Origin: Flavobacteriaceae bacterium
Lineage (GTDB): Bacteria; Bacteroidota; Bacteroidia; Flavobacteriales; Flavobacteriaceae
DNA: 44,673 nt
Assembly: GCA_017852075.1 (NCBI GenBank)
Contig: JAFMLQ010000017.1
Span: 1-44,673 of the forward strand
Direction of reading: 5' to 3'
Numbering within the stretch: the stretch's first letter is position 1; every line of letters starts with the position of its first letter. The notes below the pieces were generated by a model. It did not search any database. It was not told the origin of the DNA and was given only the letters and a program-made list of their open reading frames with translations. The translations under genes and the position numbers were made by a program. Of this stretch, positions 23,367 through 34,967 are shown one piece after another.

Positions 23367-24834
23367 CTCCCTATCCGTCTATAACTCTTTAAAAGGCGAA
23401 AAAGAAGTTTTTAAATCTCTCGTATCAGATCATGTAGGAATGTACGTTTGTGGACCTACGGTGTACAGTAAGGTTCACTTAGGGAATTGTAGGACATTTA
23501 TTTCATTTGACTTGATTTACCGCTACCTAAACCACCTAGGGTACAAGGTACGTTATGTAAGGAATATTACGGATGCAGGACATCTGGAAAACGATGCAGA
23601 CGAAGGGGAAGACCGTATTGCTAAAAAAGCGCGACTCGAATCGATAGAACCTATGGAGGTGGTGCAACGCTATACCGTAGATTTCAGAAATATCATGGCT
23701 AAATTTAATGCCTTACCCCCTAGCATTGAGCCCACTGCAACTGGTCATATTGTGGAGCAAATTGAATTGATCAAAGAAATAATAGCGAAAGGATATGCCT
23801 ATGAAATAAATGGTTCCGTTTATTTTGATGTTCTCAAATTCAATAAAGACATTCCTTATGGTAAACTAAGTGGCAGAAATATAGAGGAACTGATTCACAA
23901 CACCCGTACCTTGGAGGGGCAAAGTGACAAAAAAAATCCTCAGGATTTTGCTCTGTGGAAAAAAGCAGAACCTGTACACATTATGCGCTGGCCTTCACCT
24001 TGGAGTGATGGGTTTCCTGGATGGCATTTGGAATGTACAGCTATGAGTAGAAAATATTTGGGTGATCAATTTGATATACATGGAGGAGGTATGGATTTAA
24101 AATTTCCACACCACGAATGTGAAATTGCTCAGGCAGAATCCATCAATAAAATCCCTCCTGTAAAATATTGGCTTCATGCCAATATGTTGACTTTGAACGG
24201 AAAAAAAATGGCCAAATCTACTGGCAATAACATCTTGCCTGAAGAAATGTTTAGCGGTTCAAATACTGTTTTTAAAAAAGCCTTTTCCCCAATGGTTGTT
24301 CGCTTTTTTATGCTTCAAGCACATTATCGAAGTATAGTTGACATTAGCGAAACTGCTTTGGAAGCATCTGAAAAAGGGTTCAATCGTTTACTAGAGGCAC
24401 TCCAAACTTTAAAAAATCTTACTCCTTCCAACTCAACTACTGAATTTGATTTCAAGTCCTGGGTGGCAAGGTGTTATGAAGCAATGAACGATGATTTTAA
24501 CAGTCCTTTGCTAATCGCACATTTATTTGATGCCGTTAAATTCATCAATGCCGTTGCAAATCAAAAACAGGCAATAGATGCGAATGATCTTCACGATTTA
24601 AAGAATCACTTTGATGCTTTCTTTTATGATGTATTGGGGTTGAATTCTTCGGATAGAGAAACAACAAAGGATGACAGTCAACTAGAAGGAACACTCGAAT
24701 TGTTATTACAAATAAGGAATAAAGCAAGAGCTTCCAAAGATTTTGAAACCTCGGATCTGATTCGGAATACACTCTCGAATTTAAACATTCAAATTAATGA
24801 TGCTCCGGAAGGAAGCAGCTTTAAGATCAATTAA
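23359..24834 (+). CDS. cysS: Cysteinyl-tRNA synthetase
   Basis: This 491-residue class I synthetase charges tRNA-Cys. The HIGH-type motif is HLGN in [19 protein letters not shown]. The zinc-site segments are the Cys in that stretch, [10 protein letters not shown] and [10 protein letters not shown]. The KMSKS motif is [11 protein letters not shown] helical anticodon-binding domain fills the C-terminal part. Length is slightly above that of E. coli CysS (461). It starts inside the folE stop (8-base overlap) and is followed 12 bases later by yidD. Confidence 0.96.
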   Translation: MNSSLSVYNSLKGEKEVFKSLVSDHVGMYVCGPTVYSKVHLGNCRTFISFDLIYRYLNHLGYKVRYVRNITDAGHLENDADEGEDRIAKKARLESIEPMEVVQRYTVDFRNIMAKFNALPPSIEPTATGHIVEQIELIKEIIAKGYAYEINGSVYFDVLKFNKDIPYGKLSGRNIEELIHNTRTLEGQSDKKNPQDFALWKKAEPVHIMRWPSPWSDGFPGWHLECTAMSRKYLGDQFDIHGGGMDLKFPHHECEIAQAESINKIPPVKYWLHANMLTLNGKKMAKSTGNNILPEEMFSGSNTVFKKAFSPMVVRFFMLQAHYRSIVDISETALEASEKGFNRLLEALQTLKNLTPSNSTTEFDFKSWVARCYEAMNDDFNSPLLIAHLFDAVKFINAVANQKQAIDANDLHDLKNHFDAFFYDVLGLNSSDRETTKDDSQLEGTLELLLQIRNKARASKDFETSDLIRNTLSNLNIQINDAPEGSSFKIN

Positions 24835-24846
24835 AAGCCTTTTCTT

Positions 24847-25068
24847 TTGAAAAAAATTTTGATATTCCCGTTTCTACTTCTTATCAAAGGGTATCAAAAT
24901 TTTATCTCACCCCTACTCCCTCCTACCTGCAGATATACTCCTAGCTGTTCTCATTACGCTTTGGAGGCTTTAAAAAAACATGGCCTTTTTAAAGGAGGTG
25001 GCTTGGCAATAAAACGCCTCTTCAGTTGTCATCCTTGGGGAGGTTCAGGTTATGATCCAATTCCCTAA
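24847..25068 (+). CDS. yidD: Membrane protein insertion efficiency factor YidD
   Basis: This 73-residue small protein assists YidC-dependent insertion of inner-membrane proteins. The family signature is clear: [28 protein letters not shown], then [15 protein letters not shown], including three conserved Cys. The N-terminus is an amphipathic/hydrophobic helix ([16 protein letters not shown]). It starts at TTG 24847, the position expected for the family; there is no ATG. It lies 12 bases after cysS and precedes lgt, fitting a membrane-biogenesis context. Confidence 0.95.
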   Translation: MKKILIFPFLLLIKGYQNFISPLLPPTCRYTPSCSHYALEALKKHGLFKGGGLAIKRLFSCHPWGGSGYDPIP

Positions 25069-25126
25069 GGATTTATTTCGTATCCCTCTGATTTTATTTA
25101 CATTTACCAAGTATAAACCTGCACAC

Positions 25127-25954
25127 ATGTACTTTACAAAAATTGACTGGGCACCTAGTGAAACACTCTTCAAAATAGGGAGCTTTGGAATTCATTACTA
25201 CAGCTTAATGTTTATTGTTGCCTTTGGGCTGGGATATTATCTTATGAAAAAGATTTTTGATGAAGAGAAGATTTCTTTAGACTACCTCGAGTCACTCTTT
25301 GTTTACATGGTACTTTCCATTCTTCTTGGAGCTCGCCTAGGCGATGTGTTTTTTTACAGTTGGGATTACTATCAGAACCATCTGATAGAAATTTTATTGC
25401 CCATTCGAGACACACCAAATGGATATACTTTTACAGGTTTTAGAGGTTTGGCAAGTCATGGAGCAGTCATAGGAACCCTCATTGGACTCTATTTGTATAA
25501 ACTGAAATTTAAAGAACGTTCCCTCTTTTGGCTTTTAGATCGGGTAACAATTCCTGTAGCGATAGGCGCTAGCTTTGTACGTTTGGGAAATTTTTTTAAT
25601 TCTGAAATTGTAGGAAAATACAGTAATTCAAACTTCGGAGTGGTTTTTTTAAACCGTGGTGAAACCCTTCCTAGACATCCTGCCCAACTCTATGAGGCAT
25701 TGGGTTACCTTATTTTGTTCTTTATCCTTCGTCAGGTATATCGAACCGAAAAGAAAAATCGTGAAGGATATCTAATAGGTCTGTTTTTTGTAGGCATGTT
25801 CAGCATTCGTTTTGTTATTGAATTTATCAAAGAAAGTCAGGGAGGTTTTGAGGAAATTCTTGGATTACTCTCTACAGGCCAATGGCTTAGCATTCCCTTC
25901 GTACTTTTAGGTGTTTTTTTAATGCTCAGAAAACAAAATCAAGCAGTAGAATGA
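25127..25954 (+). CDS. lgt: Prolipoprotein diacylglyceryl transferase
   Basis: This 275-residue inner-membrane enzyme transfers diacylglycerol from phosphatidylglycerol to the lipobox Cys of prolipoproteins. Seven hydrophobic segments are visible. The conserved HGAVIG motif (GLASHGAVIGTLIG) and the Lgt signature region RLGNFFNSEIVGKYSNSNFGVVF are present, followed by RHPAQLYEALGY. I chose ATG 25127 (MYFTKIDWAPSE); an upstream frame start at 25052 lies inside yidD and adds a non-homologous stretch. The stop overlaps the next gene start by 4 bases (ATGA). The window encodes at least three lipoproteins that would be its substrates. Confidence 0.95.
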   Translation: MYFTKIDWAPSETLFKIGSFGIHYYSLMFIVAFGLGYYLMKKIFDEEKISLDYLESLFVYMVLSILLGARLGDVFFYSWDYYQNHLIEILLPIRDTPNGYTFTGFRGLASHGAVIGTLIGLYLYKLKFKERSLFWLLDRVTIPVAIGASFVRLGNFFNSEIVGKYSNSNFGVVFLNRGETLPRHPAQLYEALGYLILFFILRQVYRTEKKNREGYLIGLFFVGMFSIRFVIEFIKESQGGFEEILGLLSTGQWLSIPFVLLGVFLMLRKQNQAVE

Positions 25955-26436
25955 AAACGACCTTAACTTCCCTTTTACTCGGGTTGTTTTTTCTGCAGCT
26001 TTCAGCTTGCAATGAATCAAAAAATGTAAAAGCAGTTGAAAAAACTATTGAATTTAAAGCAGAAGGTACCCTGTCTATTTCTCAACCCGAAAACAACAAA
26101 ACAATTTCATTTGAGATCGAAATTGCAGATAATCCGTATGAACGACAAACCGGACTCATGTATCGCACTAATCTAGATGTTGATAAAGGAATGCTTTTTA
26201 TTTTCGATGAGGAACAGATTTTAAATTTTTACATGAAGAATACACCACTTGCGTTAGATCTTATTTTTTTGAATAAACAACTTGAGATTGTTCACATTCA
26301 CAAAAATGCGATTCCAAATGACCTCACAGGAATATCCTCCGTTCAGCCTGCACAATATGTTCTTGAGATACAAGCTGGACTAAGTGACCTTCATTTGTTG
26401 CAAAAAGGTAACCAAATCGACTACCAAACTTTTTAA
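25951..26436 (+). CDS. DUF192 lipoprotein
   Basis: This 161-residue envelope lipoprotein has a signal peptide with lipobox QLSAC (lipidation at Cys20). The rest is the DUF192 domain, recognisable from IEIADNPYERQTGLMYRTNLDVDKGMLFIFDEEQ, then FYMKNTPLALDLIFLN and a C-terminal YVLEIQAG. Its role is unknown. It overlaps lgt by 4 bases (ATGA) and is followed 5 bases later by the BstA-like gene, so it belongs to the folE-cysS-yidD-lgt operon. Confidence 0.92.
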   Translation: MKTTLTSLLLGLFFLQLSACNESKNVKAVEKTIEFKAEGTLSISQPENNKTISFEIEIADNPYERQTGLMYRTNLDVDKGMLFIFDEEQILNFYMKNTPLALDLIFLNKQLEIVHIHKNAIPNDLTGISSVQPAQYVLEIQAGLSDLHLLQKGNQIDYQTF

Positions 26437-26441
26437 CCACA

Positions 26442-26963
26442 ATGGACGAACAACTCCAATTCCCAATAGGAAAATTTAAATGGATTGATGAACCTAGCTC
26501 TGACCAAATTAATACGGGCATGGAAACCTTGGCAAATTTTTCTCAACAATTAAAAAACACCTTAGCAGGAAGCAATGAAGAAGATTTTATCAAATGTTAT
26601 CGCCCTGGGGGCTGGAATATTTCGCAAATAGTGCATCATTTGGCAGACAGTCATATGCATAGCTATATGAGAATGAAACATGCTATGCTTGAAATCCAAC
26701 CTCATATAAAAGATTATAACGAAGCTGAGTGGGCAGCCCTCCCCGATGCAAGTAGTACCGAAATTTCTTATAGTATGGAATTATTGGACGCCTTACATAA
26801 AAGATGGTGTGTATTCTTAAAAAGCCTTGACAAAGATCAACTCAAACGTTCCTATTTCCATCCGGAACGCAATAAATTTTACCCCATCGGTACAACAATT
26901 TTATTGTATGCTTGGCACTGTGAACATCACTTGGAACATATCAAATTAGCACTCAAAAATTAA
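26442..26963 (+). CDS. BstA/YfiT-like DinB-family metal-dependent enzyme (putative bacillithiol transferase)
   Basis: This 173-residue four-helix DinB-superfamily protein closely resembles B. subtilis YfiT/BstA. FPIGKFKW at the N-terminus, GGWNISQIVHHLADSHMHSY (56-75) and WHCEHHLEHI (158-167) are the family motifs; His66, His159 and His163 are the likely metal ligands. BstA-type proteins can transfer bacillithiol to electrophiles. The bshB1 gene at 1099-1821 suggests this organism makes bacillithiol, so the assignment is coherent, though the activity is inferred. It is the last gene of the folE operon and is followed by a terminator. Confidence 0.85.
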   Translation: MDEQLQFPIGKFKWIDEPSSDQINTGMETLANFSQQLKNTLAGSNEEDFIKCYRPGGWNISQIVHHLADSHMHSYMRMKHAMLEIQPHIKDYNEAEWAALPDASSTEISYSMELLDALHKRWCVFLKSLDKDQLKRSYFHPERNKFYPIGTTILLYAWHCEHHLEHIKLALKN

Positions 26964-26969
26964 TCTAAT

Positions 26970-27001
26970 AAAAAAGCCAAGTAATACAACTTGGCTTTTT
27001 T
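26970..27001. terminator. Bidirectional intrinsic terminator (BstA-like gene / secDF)
   Basis: A hairpin with stem AAGCCAAG/CTTGGCTT and an 8-base loop is flanked by A and T runs. It lies 6 bases beyond the plus-strand stop at 26963 and 18 bases beyond the secDF stop on the minus strand, so it serves both. Confidence 0.9.
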
Positions 27002-27019
27002 AATTGTGCTTTTAAATTT

Positions 27020-29983
27020 TTATTTGCTTTCGGCATTGAGTGCCTTTTTCTTTTGCGTATCATACATTACAGGAGTAGCAATAAATACAGAAGAATACGT
27101 CCCTACTAATACACCGATAATCAGAGCAAACATAAACCCTCGAATGGATTCTCCTCCGAAGATAAAAATGGCTAGTAGTACAAGTAAAGTTGTAAGGGAT
27201 GTGTTTAGAGTTCTGCTCAATGTACTGTTCAAAGCGCTATTTACGGTTTCGTCGAAATCCCATTTGGTATGTTCATTTACAAACTCTCTAATACGGTCGA
27301 AAACTACTACAGTATCGTTAAGTGAGTACCCTATTACCGTAAGAATTGCAGCAATAAAGGCCTGATTAATTTCCATACTGAAAGGCATGAATGTGTAAGT
27401 CAGAGAAAAGATTCCCAATACTATTAACACATCGTGGAAAACAGCAGCTACAGCACCCAATGAGAATTGCCACTTTTGAAAACGCAAAAGAATGTATAAG
27501 AAAACAACTATCAATGATCCAATAACAGCCAAAAACGAATTGTTTTTAATATCATCCGCAATGGTGGGTCCCACTTTAATGGAAGACATAATTCCAATCG
27601 ATTTTTCTGAACTTCCTTTTACAAAATCGTCATAAGTAATTCCATCGGGAAGATATGAAAGTAAAGCCGAGTATAGCTTATTTTGAATTTCTTCGTCCAC
27701 TGCAATCCCTTCAACGTCTACCTTGTATTTTGTGGTTATTTTTAATTGATTTTCCTCACCAAAAGTTTTCGCTTCAGCACTACCAAACTCATCCATGAGT
27801 AACGCACTAATTTCAGTTGGATTGATTGCTTTTTCGAAACGAACAGTGTAGGACCTTCCTCCTACGAAATCAACTCCTTGGTTCAGCCCCTTAACGCCAA
27901 GTGAAATCAAACTAATCAACATCAGAAACGCTGAGACAACATAAGCAAATTTCCGCTTTTTCAAAAAGGAAATATTGATATTAGAAAATAAATTTTTTGT
28001 TGCTGGAGTTGAAAATGATACCGCTTTTCCTTTCTCATTTCTTGAATCTACTAGAATTCGTGTAATGAAAATTGCAGTAAAAAGGGAAGTTCCAATACCA
28101 ATCAATAATGTTGTTGCAAAGCCTTTGATGGGCCCTGTTCCAAAAACAAAAAGGATCAATGCGGTAAGTCCTGTCGTAATATTTGCATCTAAGATGGAAG
28201 ATAAGGCATTGTTAAAACCATCTGCGACGGCTTTTCTAACTCCTTTCCCTTTTTTAAGCTCTTCACGTATACGCTCAAAAATTAAAACATTTGCATCTAC
28301 AGATATACCTATGGTCAAAACAATACCCGCGATTCCAGGTAAAGTAAGCACCGCTCCTAGACCTGCTAGAATTCCAAAAATTAATAATATGTTTAACATC
28401 AAAGCAACATCTGCAAAAATTCCTGAACTTCCATAGTAGAAAATCATCCAAACCAGAACAATGATTAAGGCGATAATAAAAGAATAGATTCCTGCTTGAA
28501 TGGCTTCTTTACCCAAAGAAGGGCCAACTATTTCGGATTGGATAATCTCTGCAGAAGCAGGCAATTTACCTGCTCTTAATACATTTGCCAAATCAATGGC
28601 CTCATTCAGTGTAAAGCTTCCTGCAATTTCGGAACGTCCACCAGCAATTGCTCCAGTCGATACACCAGGAGCTGAATATACTATGTTATCCAAAACAATA
28701 GCAATATTGCTAGCCTCCTTAAACGCCTTACCTGTCATATTTTCCCAAATACGAGCCCCACGTGAATCCATTTGCATGGAGACTGCCGGATTACCCACTT
28801 GATCAAAAGTTTGTAACGCATCTACAACTACTCCGCCACTTAGTGGAGCTTGATTCTCACGATTAGATTTTATTGCATATAGCTCAACCACATTTCCATC
28901 AGATATAGGTTTTCCCCAAGCAAAACGAGTGTATCTATACTCTGAAGGTAACAATTTACGCACATCAGGCTGATTGAGATACCCCATAATTAAATCGCTG
29001 TCTCGTGAAGCAAATTGTGCCAAAACGGGGCCACCTTGATAGCCTTGTCCAACAATTCGGTCTAATATCGGATTGCTTGTAGGAGCTATAGAATCTTGAG
29101 TAGCTACATCAGCTAATAAATCATCTATTTCAGAACTTTCATCTTTTTCAGAATCTTTTTCTAAAGAAGCTTTTGCTTTAGATTGGGTACCTAAATAGGT
29201 ATTGGCTTCAATCAAAAAGCTAATAAATTCGTCATTTTTATACGTCTCCCAAAATTCTAATTGAGCTGTACTTTGTAATAAGTTCTGTACTCGGTCTACA
29301 TCTTTTGCGCCTGGCAATTCCACTAAAATACGTCCCGAAGTTCCTAGACGTTGGATATTAGGCTGTGTCACCCCAAACTTATCAATACGTTTACGGAGGA
29401 CCTCAAAGGCAGAAACAATCGATTCGTCTATTTTTCTACGAACAACAATTTGTGTTTCTTTATCGGTCATCTCAAAGTTGATCTCGTCACTCAACGTACG
29501 GTTTGCAAAAATATCAGGAGAAGCTAATTTTTCTCCACTTTTTACCGCATCAAATGCTTTAAAGAAAGATTCAATATAGGGTTCGTCTGAAGACTTTTGC
29601 AGAATATCTGCCTCATCCAAGGCTTTATTGAAAACTGGATTTCTCGAGTTTTCCGCCAGTCCACTCAGGATATCACGGATGGATATTTGTAGAATTACAT
29701 TGATCCCTCCCTTTAAATCCAGCCCTTTGTTGAGCTCTTTTTCTTTAGCATCGAGATAGGTAGTAAATCCATAAAGCGGATTATTTCCTATGGAATCTAG
29801 ATAGGCATTTGCTTCCTGATCTCGCAGTTCGAGATAGTTAGGTTCATCCTCAGAAATAAGTTGAGTTGCATATTGATCTGCTTGTTTTTCAACATTACTT
29901 GTTATAAAAGTAAAAGAGAGTTGGTATATACTTACTAAAGCGAATAGAATACCGAAAACTCTTATCAAAGAATTATTTTGCAT
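27020..29983 (-). CDS. secDF: Fused protein translocase subunit SecDF
   Basis: This 987-residue inner-membrane protein combines SecD and SecF and uses the proton-motive force to pull exported proteins from SecYEG. The SecD half has the helix at residues 8-26, the periplasmic P1 domain with GLDLKGGINVILQ near 92 and the RLGTSGRILVELPG region, and a membrane bundle with the IVLTIGISVDANVLIFERIREELKKG motif. The SecF half begins near residue 690 with VDFVGGRSYTV and contains VIGYSLNDTVVVFDRIREF. A long periplasmic insert at about residues 255-310 includes a Ser/Glu/Asp-rich part. Single-gene fusion and length are typical of Bacteroidota. Confidence 0.97.
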   Translation of the reverse strand: MQNNSLIRVFGILFALVSIYQLSFTFITSNVEKQADQYATQLISEDEPNYLELRDQEANAYLDSIGNNPLYGFTTYLDAKEKELNKGLDLKGGINVILQISIRDILSGLAENSRNPVFNKALDEADILQKSSDEPYIESFFKAFDAVKSGEKLASPDIFANRTLSDEINFEMTDKETQIVVRRKIDESIVSAFEVLRKRIDKFGVTQPNIQRLGTSGRILVELPGAKDVDRVQNLLQSTAQLEFWETYKNDEFISFLIEANTYLGTQSKAKASLEKDSEKDESSEIDDLLADVATQDSIAPTSNPILDRIVGQGYQGGPVLAQFASRDSDLIMGYLNQPDVRKLLPSEYRYTRFAWGKPISDGNVVELYAIKSNRENQAPLSGGVVVDALQTFDQVGNPAVSMQMDSRGARIWENMTGKAFKEASNIAIVLDNIVYSAPGVSTGAIAGGRSEIAGSFTLNEAIDLANVLRAGKLPASAEIIQSEIVGPSLGKEAIQAGIYSFIIALIIVLVWMIFYYGSSGIFADVALMLNILLIFGILAGLGAVLTLPGIAGIVLTIGISVDANVLIFERIREELKKGKGVRKAVADGFNNALSSILDANITTGLTALILFVFGTGPIKGFATTLLIGIGTSLFTAIFITRILVDSRNEKGKAVSFSTPATKNLFSNINISFLKKRKFAYVVSAFLMLISLISLGVKGLNQGVDFVGGRSYTVRFEKAINPTEISALLMDEFGSAEAKTFGEENQLKITTKYKVDVEGIAVDEEIQNKLYSALLSYLPDGITYDDFVKGSSEKSIGIMSSIKVGPTIADDIKNNSFLAVIGSLIVVFLYILLRFQKWQFSLGAVAAVFHDVLIVLGIFSLTYTFMPFSMEINQAFIAAILTVIGYSLNDTVVVFDRIREFVNEHTKWDFDETVNSALNSTLSRTLNTSLTTLLVLLAIFIFGGESIRGFMFALIIGVLVGTYSSVFIATPVMYDTQKKKALNAESK

Positions 29984-30015
29984 TTTAATAAAAATTAAAG
30001 CTCAATTAAGGCGAG

Positions 30016-30046
30016 CAAATATAGGATTAAACCAAGGAAATGACAA
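30016..30046 (-). promoter_or_regulatory. Promoter of secDF
   Basis: On the minus strand a -33 TTG (30044-30046) is followed after 20 bases by a -7 TATATTTG (30016-30023). The leader to the secDF ATG would be about 25-30 bases. Confidence 0.6.
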
Positions 30047-30086
30047 CTCTATTATAGAATAATGAATTTCATTTGCAGAACTTTAT

Positions 30087-31019
30087 CTATAGAATATCAT
30101 TTAAAGCGGCATTCATAGCCCTAACTTTCTCTGCACTCGCATTTAACAAAGCTTTCTCTTCTTCATTAAGATTGACATCTACAATAGATTCTATTCCTTG
30201 GGCACCAATGATACAAGGGACCCCTATACACAGATCATTTAGACCATATTCACCCTCTAAAAGAACAGAACAAGGTATCATACGCTTATAATCGTTTAAG
30301 ATACTATCCACAAGAAATGCCACAGAAGCTCCGGGAGCATACCATGCGGAGGTCCCTAACAACTTGGTCAAAGTAGCTCCGCCTACCATAGTGTCTGCAG
30401 CTACCTTTTCAAGGGTTGGAGTATCTAGATATTGAGAAACTGGAGCTCCGTTGTAACTTGCCAAACGGGTTAGGGGAATCATAGTCGTGTCACCATGACC
30501 ACCAATTACCATCCCCTGAATATCGTTTACGGGTTTATCTAAAGCCAAAGAAAGATAGGTTTTAAATCGCGAGCTATCTAAGGCTCCACCCATACCAATA
30601 ATTCTATTTTTAGGAAGTCCAGTAGCTTTTAGTGCTAAATAGGTCATTGTATCCATTGGATTGGATACCACAACAATAAAAGCCTCAGGGGAATTCTTTA
30701 AAATACTTTCAGACACCTTTTGTACAATTCCAGCATTGATTCCAATCAATTCTTCACGAGTCATTCCTGGCTTTCTAGGAACCCCAGAAGTAATTACAAC
30801 AACGTCACTTCCTGCAGTTGCTGAATAATCGTTGGTAACTCCGGTGATGGAGGTATTAAATCCGAGTGTTGTCGCAGTTTGAAATAAATCCAGTGCTTTG
30901 CCTTCAGCAAAACCTTCTTTTATGTCTAATAGAACTACTTTACTAGCAATTTGTTTTTGTGCGATATACTCAGCACAAGAGGCTCCTACATTACCTGCCC
31001 CTACGATAGTGACTTTCAT
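30087..31019 (-). CDS. mdh: Malate dehydrogenase (LDH-like type)
   Basis: This 310-residue enzyme of the citric acid cycle oxidises malate to oxaloacetate with NAD. Rossmann motif GAGNVGASCA is at 7-16, with Asp32 in VLLDIKEG for NAD selectivity. The substrate loop is GVPRKPGMTREE (Arg81, Arg87). SNPMDTMTYL, the RF pair at 151-152, and catalytic His175 in GGHGDTTM complete the active site. The layout is that of the LDH-like tetrameric MDH common in Bacteroidota. A TAATTTTG -7-like box lies 31 bases upstream, inside the gyrB 3' end, so mdh can probably be transcribed apart from gyrB. Confidence 0.96.
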   Translation of the reverse strand: MKVTIVGAGNVGASCAEYIAQKQIASKVVLLDIKEGFAEGKALDLFQTATTLGFNTSITGVTNDYSATAGSDVVVITSGVPRKPGMTREELIGINAGIVQKVSESILKNSPEAFIVVVSNPMDTMTYLALKATGLPKNRIIGMGGALDSSRFKTYLSLALDKPVNDIQGMVIGGHGDTTMIPLTRLASYNGAPVSQYLDTPTLEKVAADTMVGGATLTKLLGTSAWYAPGASVAFLVDSILNDYKRMIPCSVLLEGEYGLNDLCIGVPCIIGAQGIESIVDVNLNEEEKALLNASAEKVRAMNAALNDIL

Positions 31020-31050
31020 TTCCTAAGTTTAAATTAATTTGTTTGCAGCA

Positions 31051-31055
31051 CAAAA

Positions 31056-31058
<3 letters not shown>
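31051..31058 (-). promoter_or_regulatory. Candidate -7 element for mdh
   Basis: On the minus strand TAATTTTG lies 31 bases upstream of the mdh ATG and overlaps the last bases of gyrB. A -33 TTG at standard spacing is missing. Confidence 0.3.
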
Positions 31059-32999
<1,941 letters not shown>

Positions 33000-33033
33000 T
33001 TACTTGTTTGAAGTCTGTGAAAACACCGACTAA

Positions 33034-33041
33034 CAAATATA
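33034..33041 (-). promoter_or_regulatory. Candidate -7 element for gyrB
   Basis: On the minus strand TATATTTG lies 37 bases upstream of the gyrB ATG. The nearest TTG upstream (33056-33058) is 14 bases away, shorter than usual. Confidence 0.4.
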
Positions 33042-33145
33042 ATTGTTTCACCGCTCAAATATGCCCTAAACCCTTGTCAATATTGAGGAAGTTATCAACA
33101 CAACAGTGTGCAAAAGAAGTCTATTTTTAGTTGTTAAATTTACTT

Positions 33146-34813
33146 TTAGTCGTAGCTTTTTTCATGCACATTTGCTACCGCTCGACCACTAGGATCATTT
33201 TGGTCTTGAAATGCCTTGTCCCAAGCTAAAGCAACAGGGGTACTGCACGCAACTGATGGGACTGAGGGTACACTTAATGCAGCAGCTTCGCTAGGAAAAT
33301 GTGATTCAAAAATGGTTCTGTAATAAAACTCTTCTTTATTTTGTGGGGTTTGCACTGGAAATCGAAAGTGTGCATTTTCCATTTGTTCATCAGTAACCTC
33401 TTTTGCAACCAATTCCTTCAATGTATCGATCCAACTGTAACCTACACCGTCAGAAAATTGTTCCTTTTGCCTCCAGGCCACACTTTTTGGCAAATAGGAT
33501 TCAAATGCCTTTCTCAAAACCCACTTTTCCATTCGTTCTGAAGTAATCATTTTATCTTTTGGATTGAGACGCATGGCCACTTCGATAAATTCTTTATCCA
33601 AAAAAGGAACACGTCCTTCAATACCCCAAGCCGCTAAAGATTTATTTGCCCTCAAACAATCATACTGGTGTAGTTTATCTAGTTTTCGTACCGTCTCTTC
33701 GTGAAACTCTTTTGCGTTGGGAGCTTTGTGAAAATAAAGGTAACCTCCGAAAAGCTCATCTGCTCCTTCACCAGAAAGCACCATTTTGATCCCTAGGGCT
33801 TTGATGGCTCGTGCCATAAGGTACATGGGCGTTGAAGCACGAATGGTGGTAATGTCATAGGTTTCTAAATGATAAATTACTTCTCTTATCGCATCCAAAC
33901 CTTCTTGAATTGTAAATTTAATTTCGTGATGCACAGTTCCAATGTGTTTAGCTACTTCTTGTGCAGCAGCGAGATCAGGAGAACCTTCCAAGCCAACAGA
34001 AAAGGAATGTAATTGAGGCCACCAAGCCGCTTGTGTATCGTCAGATTCAATGCGTTTGGCTGCAAATTTTTTGGCCAATGCAGAAGTGATGGAAGAATCT
34101 AACCCTCCGGAAAGTAACACGCCATAAGGAACGTCACTCATCAATTGACGATGAACAGCGTCTGCCAATGCATCGTGTAAGTCTTCTATAGATGTTGGAT
34201 TGTCTTTCACAGTATCAAACTCAGTCCAATCTGGGTTATACCACTTTACAGGTTTCGCATCACTGCTTTGAAGATAATGACCTGGAGGAAACAGTTCGAT
34301 TTTGGAACATACTCCCTCTAAAGCTTTTAATTCTGAAGCTACGTAAAAGGTTCCATTACCATCCCAGCCCATATAAAGTGGAATGATACCCATATGATCT
34401 CGAGCGATAAAATAGGAGTCTTGCTCCTGATCGTAAATCGCAAAAGCAAAAATTCCGTTGAGTTTATGAACAAATTCCTTGCCTTCTTTTTCGTAGAGCG
34501 CAAGTATAATCTCACAATCCGATTCTGTTTGAAATTCATACGTAGATTCACAGGTTGATCGAAGCTGGCGATGATTATATATCTCACCGTTGGCAGCAAG
34601 AATCAATTTCTTACTAGGACTGATTAAGGGCTGTTTTCCTGAGGTGGGATCGACAATCGCTAAACGCTCATGAGAAAGAACGGCATGGGGTGCGTCGTAG
34701 ATCCCACTCCAATCGGGACCCCGATGTCTTAATTTTTTTGACATCTCAAGAATTTGAGGTCGTATTGAATCAGTATTTTGCTTTAAATCAAAGGCACATA
34801 AAATTCCACACAT
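33146..34813 (-). CDS. asnB: Asparagine synthase B (glutamine-hydrolysing)
   Basis: This 555-residue enzyme converts aspartate to asparagine using ATP and ammonia from glutamine. The class II glutaminase domain starts with Cys2 (MCGILCAFD) as nucleophile. It includes RHRGPDWSG, HERLAIVDPTSGKQP and AANGEIYNH. The synthetase domain has the PP-loop LLSGGLDSSI near 230 and LSGEGADELFGGY near 345. The C-terminal tail ends VACSTPVALAWDKAF and DPSGRAVANVH, as in AsnB of E. coli type. A TAATTTTG -7-like box at 34830-34837 on the minus strand may be its promoter. Confidence 0.96.
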   Translation of the reverse strand: MCGILCAFDLKQNTDSIRPQILEMSKKLRHRGPDWSGIYDAPHAVLSHERLAIVDPTSGKQPLISPSKKLILAANGEIYNHRQLRSTCESTYEFQTESDCEIILALYEKEGKEFVHKLNGIFAFAIYDQEQDSYFIARDHMGIIPLYMGWDGNGTFYVASELKALEGVCSKIELFPPGHYLQSSDAKPVKWYNPDWTEFDTVKDNPTSIEDLHDALADAVHRQLMSDVPYGVLLSGGLDSSITSALAKKFAAKRIESDDTQAAWWPQLHSFSVGLEGSPDLAAAQEVAKHIGTVHHEIKFTIQEGLDAIREVIYHLETYDITTIRASTPMYLMARAIKALGIKMVLSGEGADELFGGYLYFHKAPNAKEFHEETVRKLDKLHQYDCLRANKSLAAWGIEGRVPFLDKEFIEVAMRLNPKDKMITSERMEKWVLRKAFESYLPKSVAWRQKEQFSDGVGYSWIDTLKELVAKEVTDEQMENAHFRFPVQTPQNKEEFYYRTIFESHFPSEAAALSVPSVPSVACSTPVALAWDKAFQDQNDPSGRAVANVHEKSYD

Positions 34814-34892
34814 AATCTAATTTTTAACCAAAATTAAATTATATAATAATAAAATAATACGGTAATGCTATTTTAGTTTATTTTATTAATTA

Positions 34893-34930
34893 AAAAAGGT
34901 GATTTTAATTAAAATACAAAAATAATCACT
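34893..34930 (-). terminator. Intrinsic terminator downstream of the amidohydrolase gene
   Basis: Read on the minus strand, GTGATT and AATCAC form a stem (34924-34929 with 34899-34904), extended by a further A/T stem inside. A C and a T6 run follow. It sits 38 bases past the stop of the amidohydrolase gene and upstream of asnB. Confidence 0.6.
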
Positions 34931-34967
34931 TGTTTTTGTGAAGAAACCTGAATGGTATTAATAGCAT

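Noticed and set aside
25052-25126. Upstream extension of lgt from an ATG within yidD.
   Set aside because: The extension is not Lgt-like. ATG 25127 gives the normal N-terminus before the first helix.
28500-28802. Plus-strand open frames opposite secDF, and similar long antisense frames opposite rho and typA.
   Set aside because: They mirror well-conserved genes on the other strand and have no recognisable domains.
33092-33100. TTATCAACA upstream of gyrB, one mismatch from the DnaA box TTATCCACA; a second copy at 41545-41553.
   Set aside because: Single, isolated near-matches in AT-rich intergenic DNA. There is no cluster, no dnaA/dnaN neighbours and no AT-rich unwinding element arrangement, so an origin cannot be supported.
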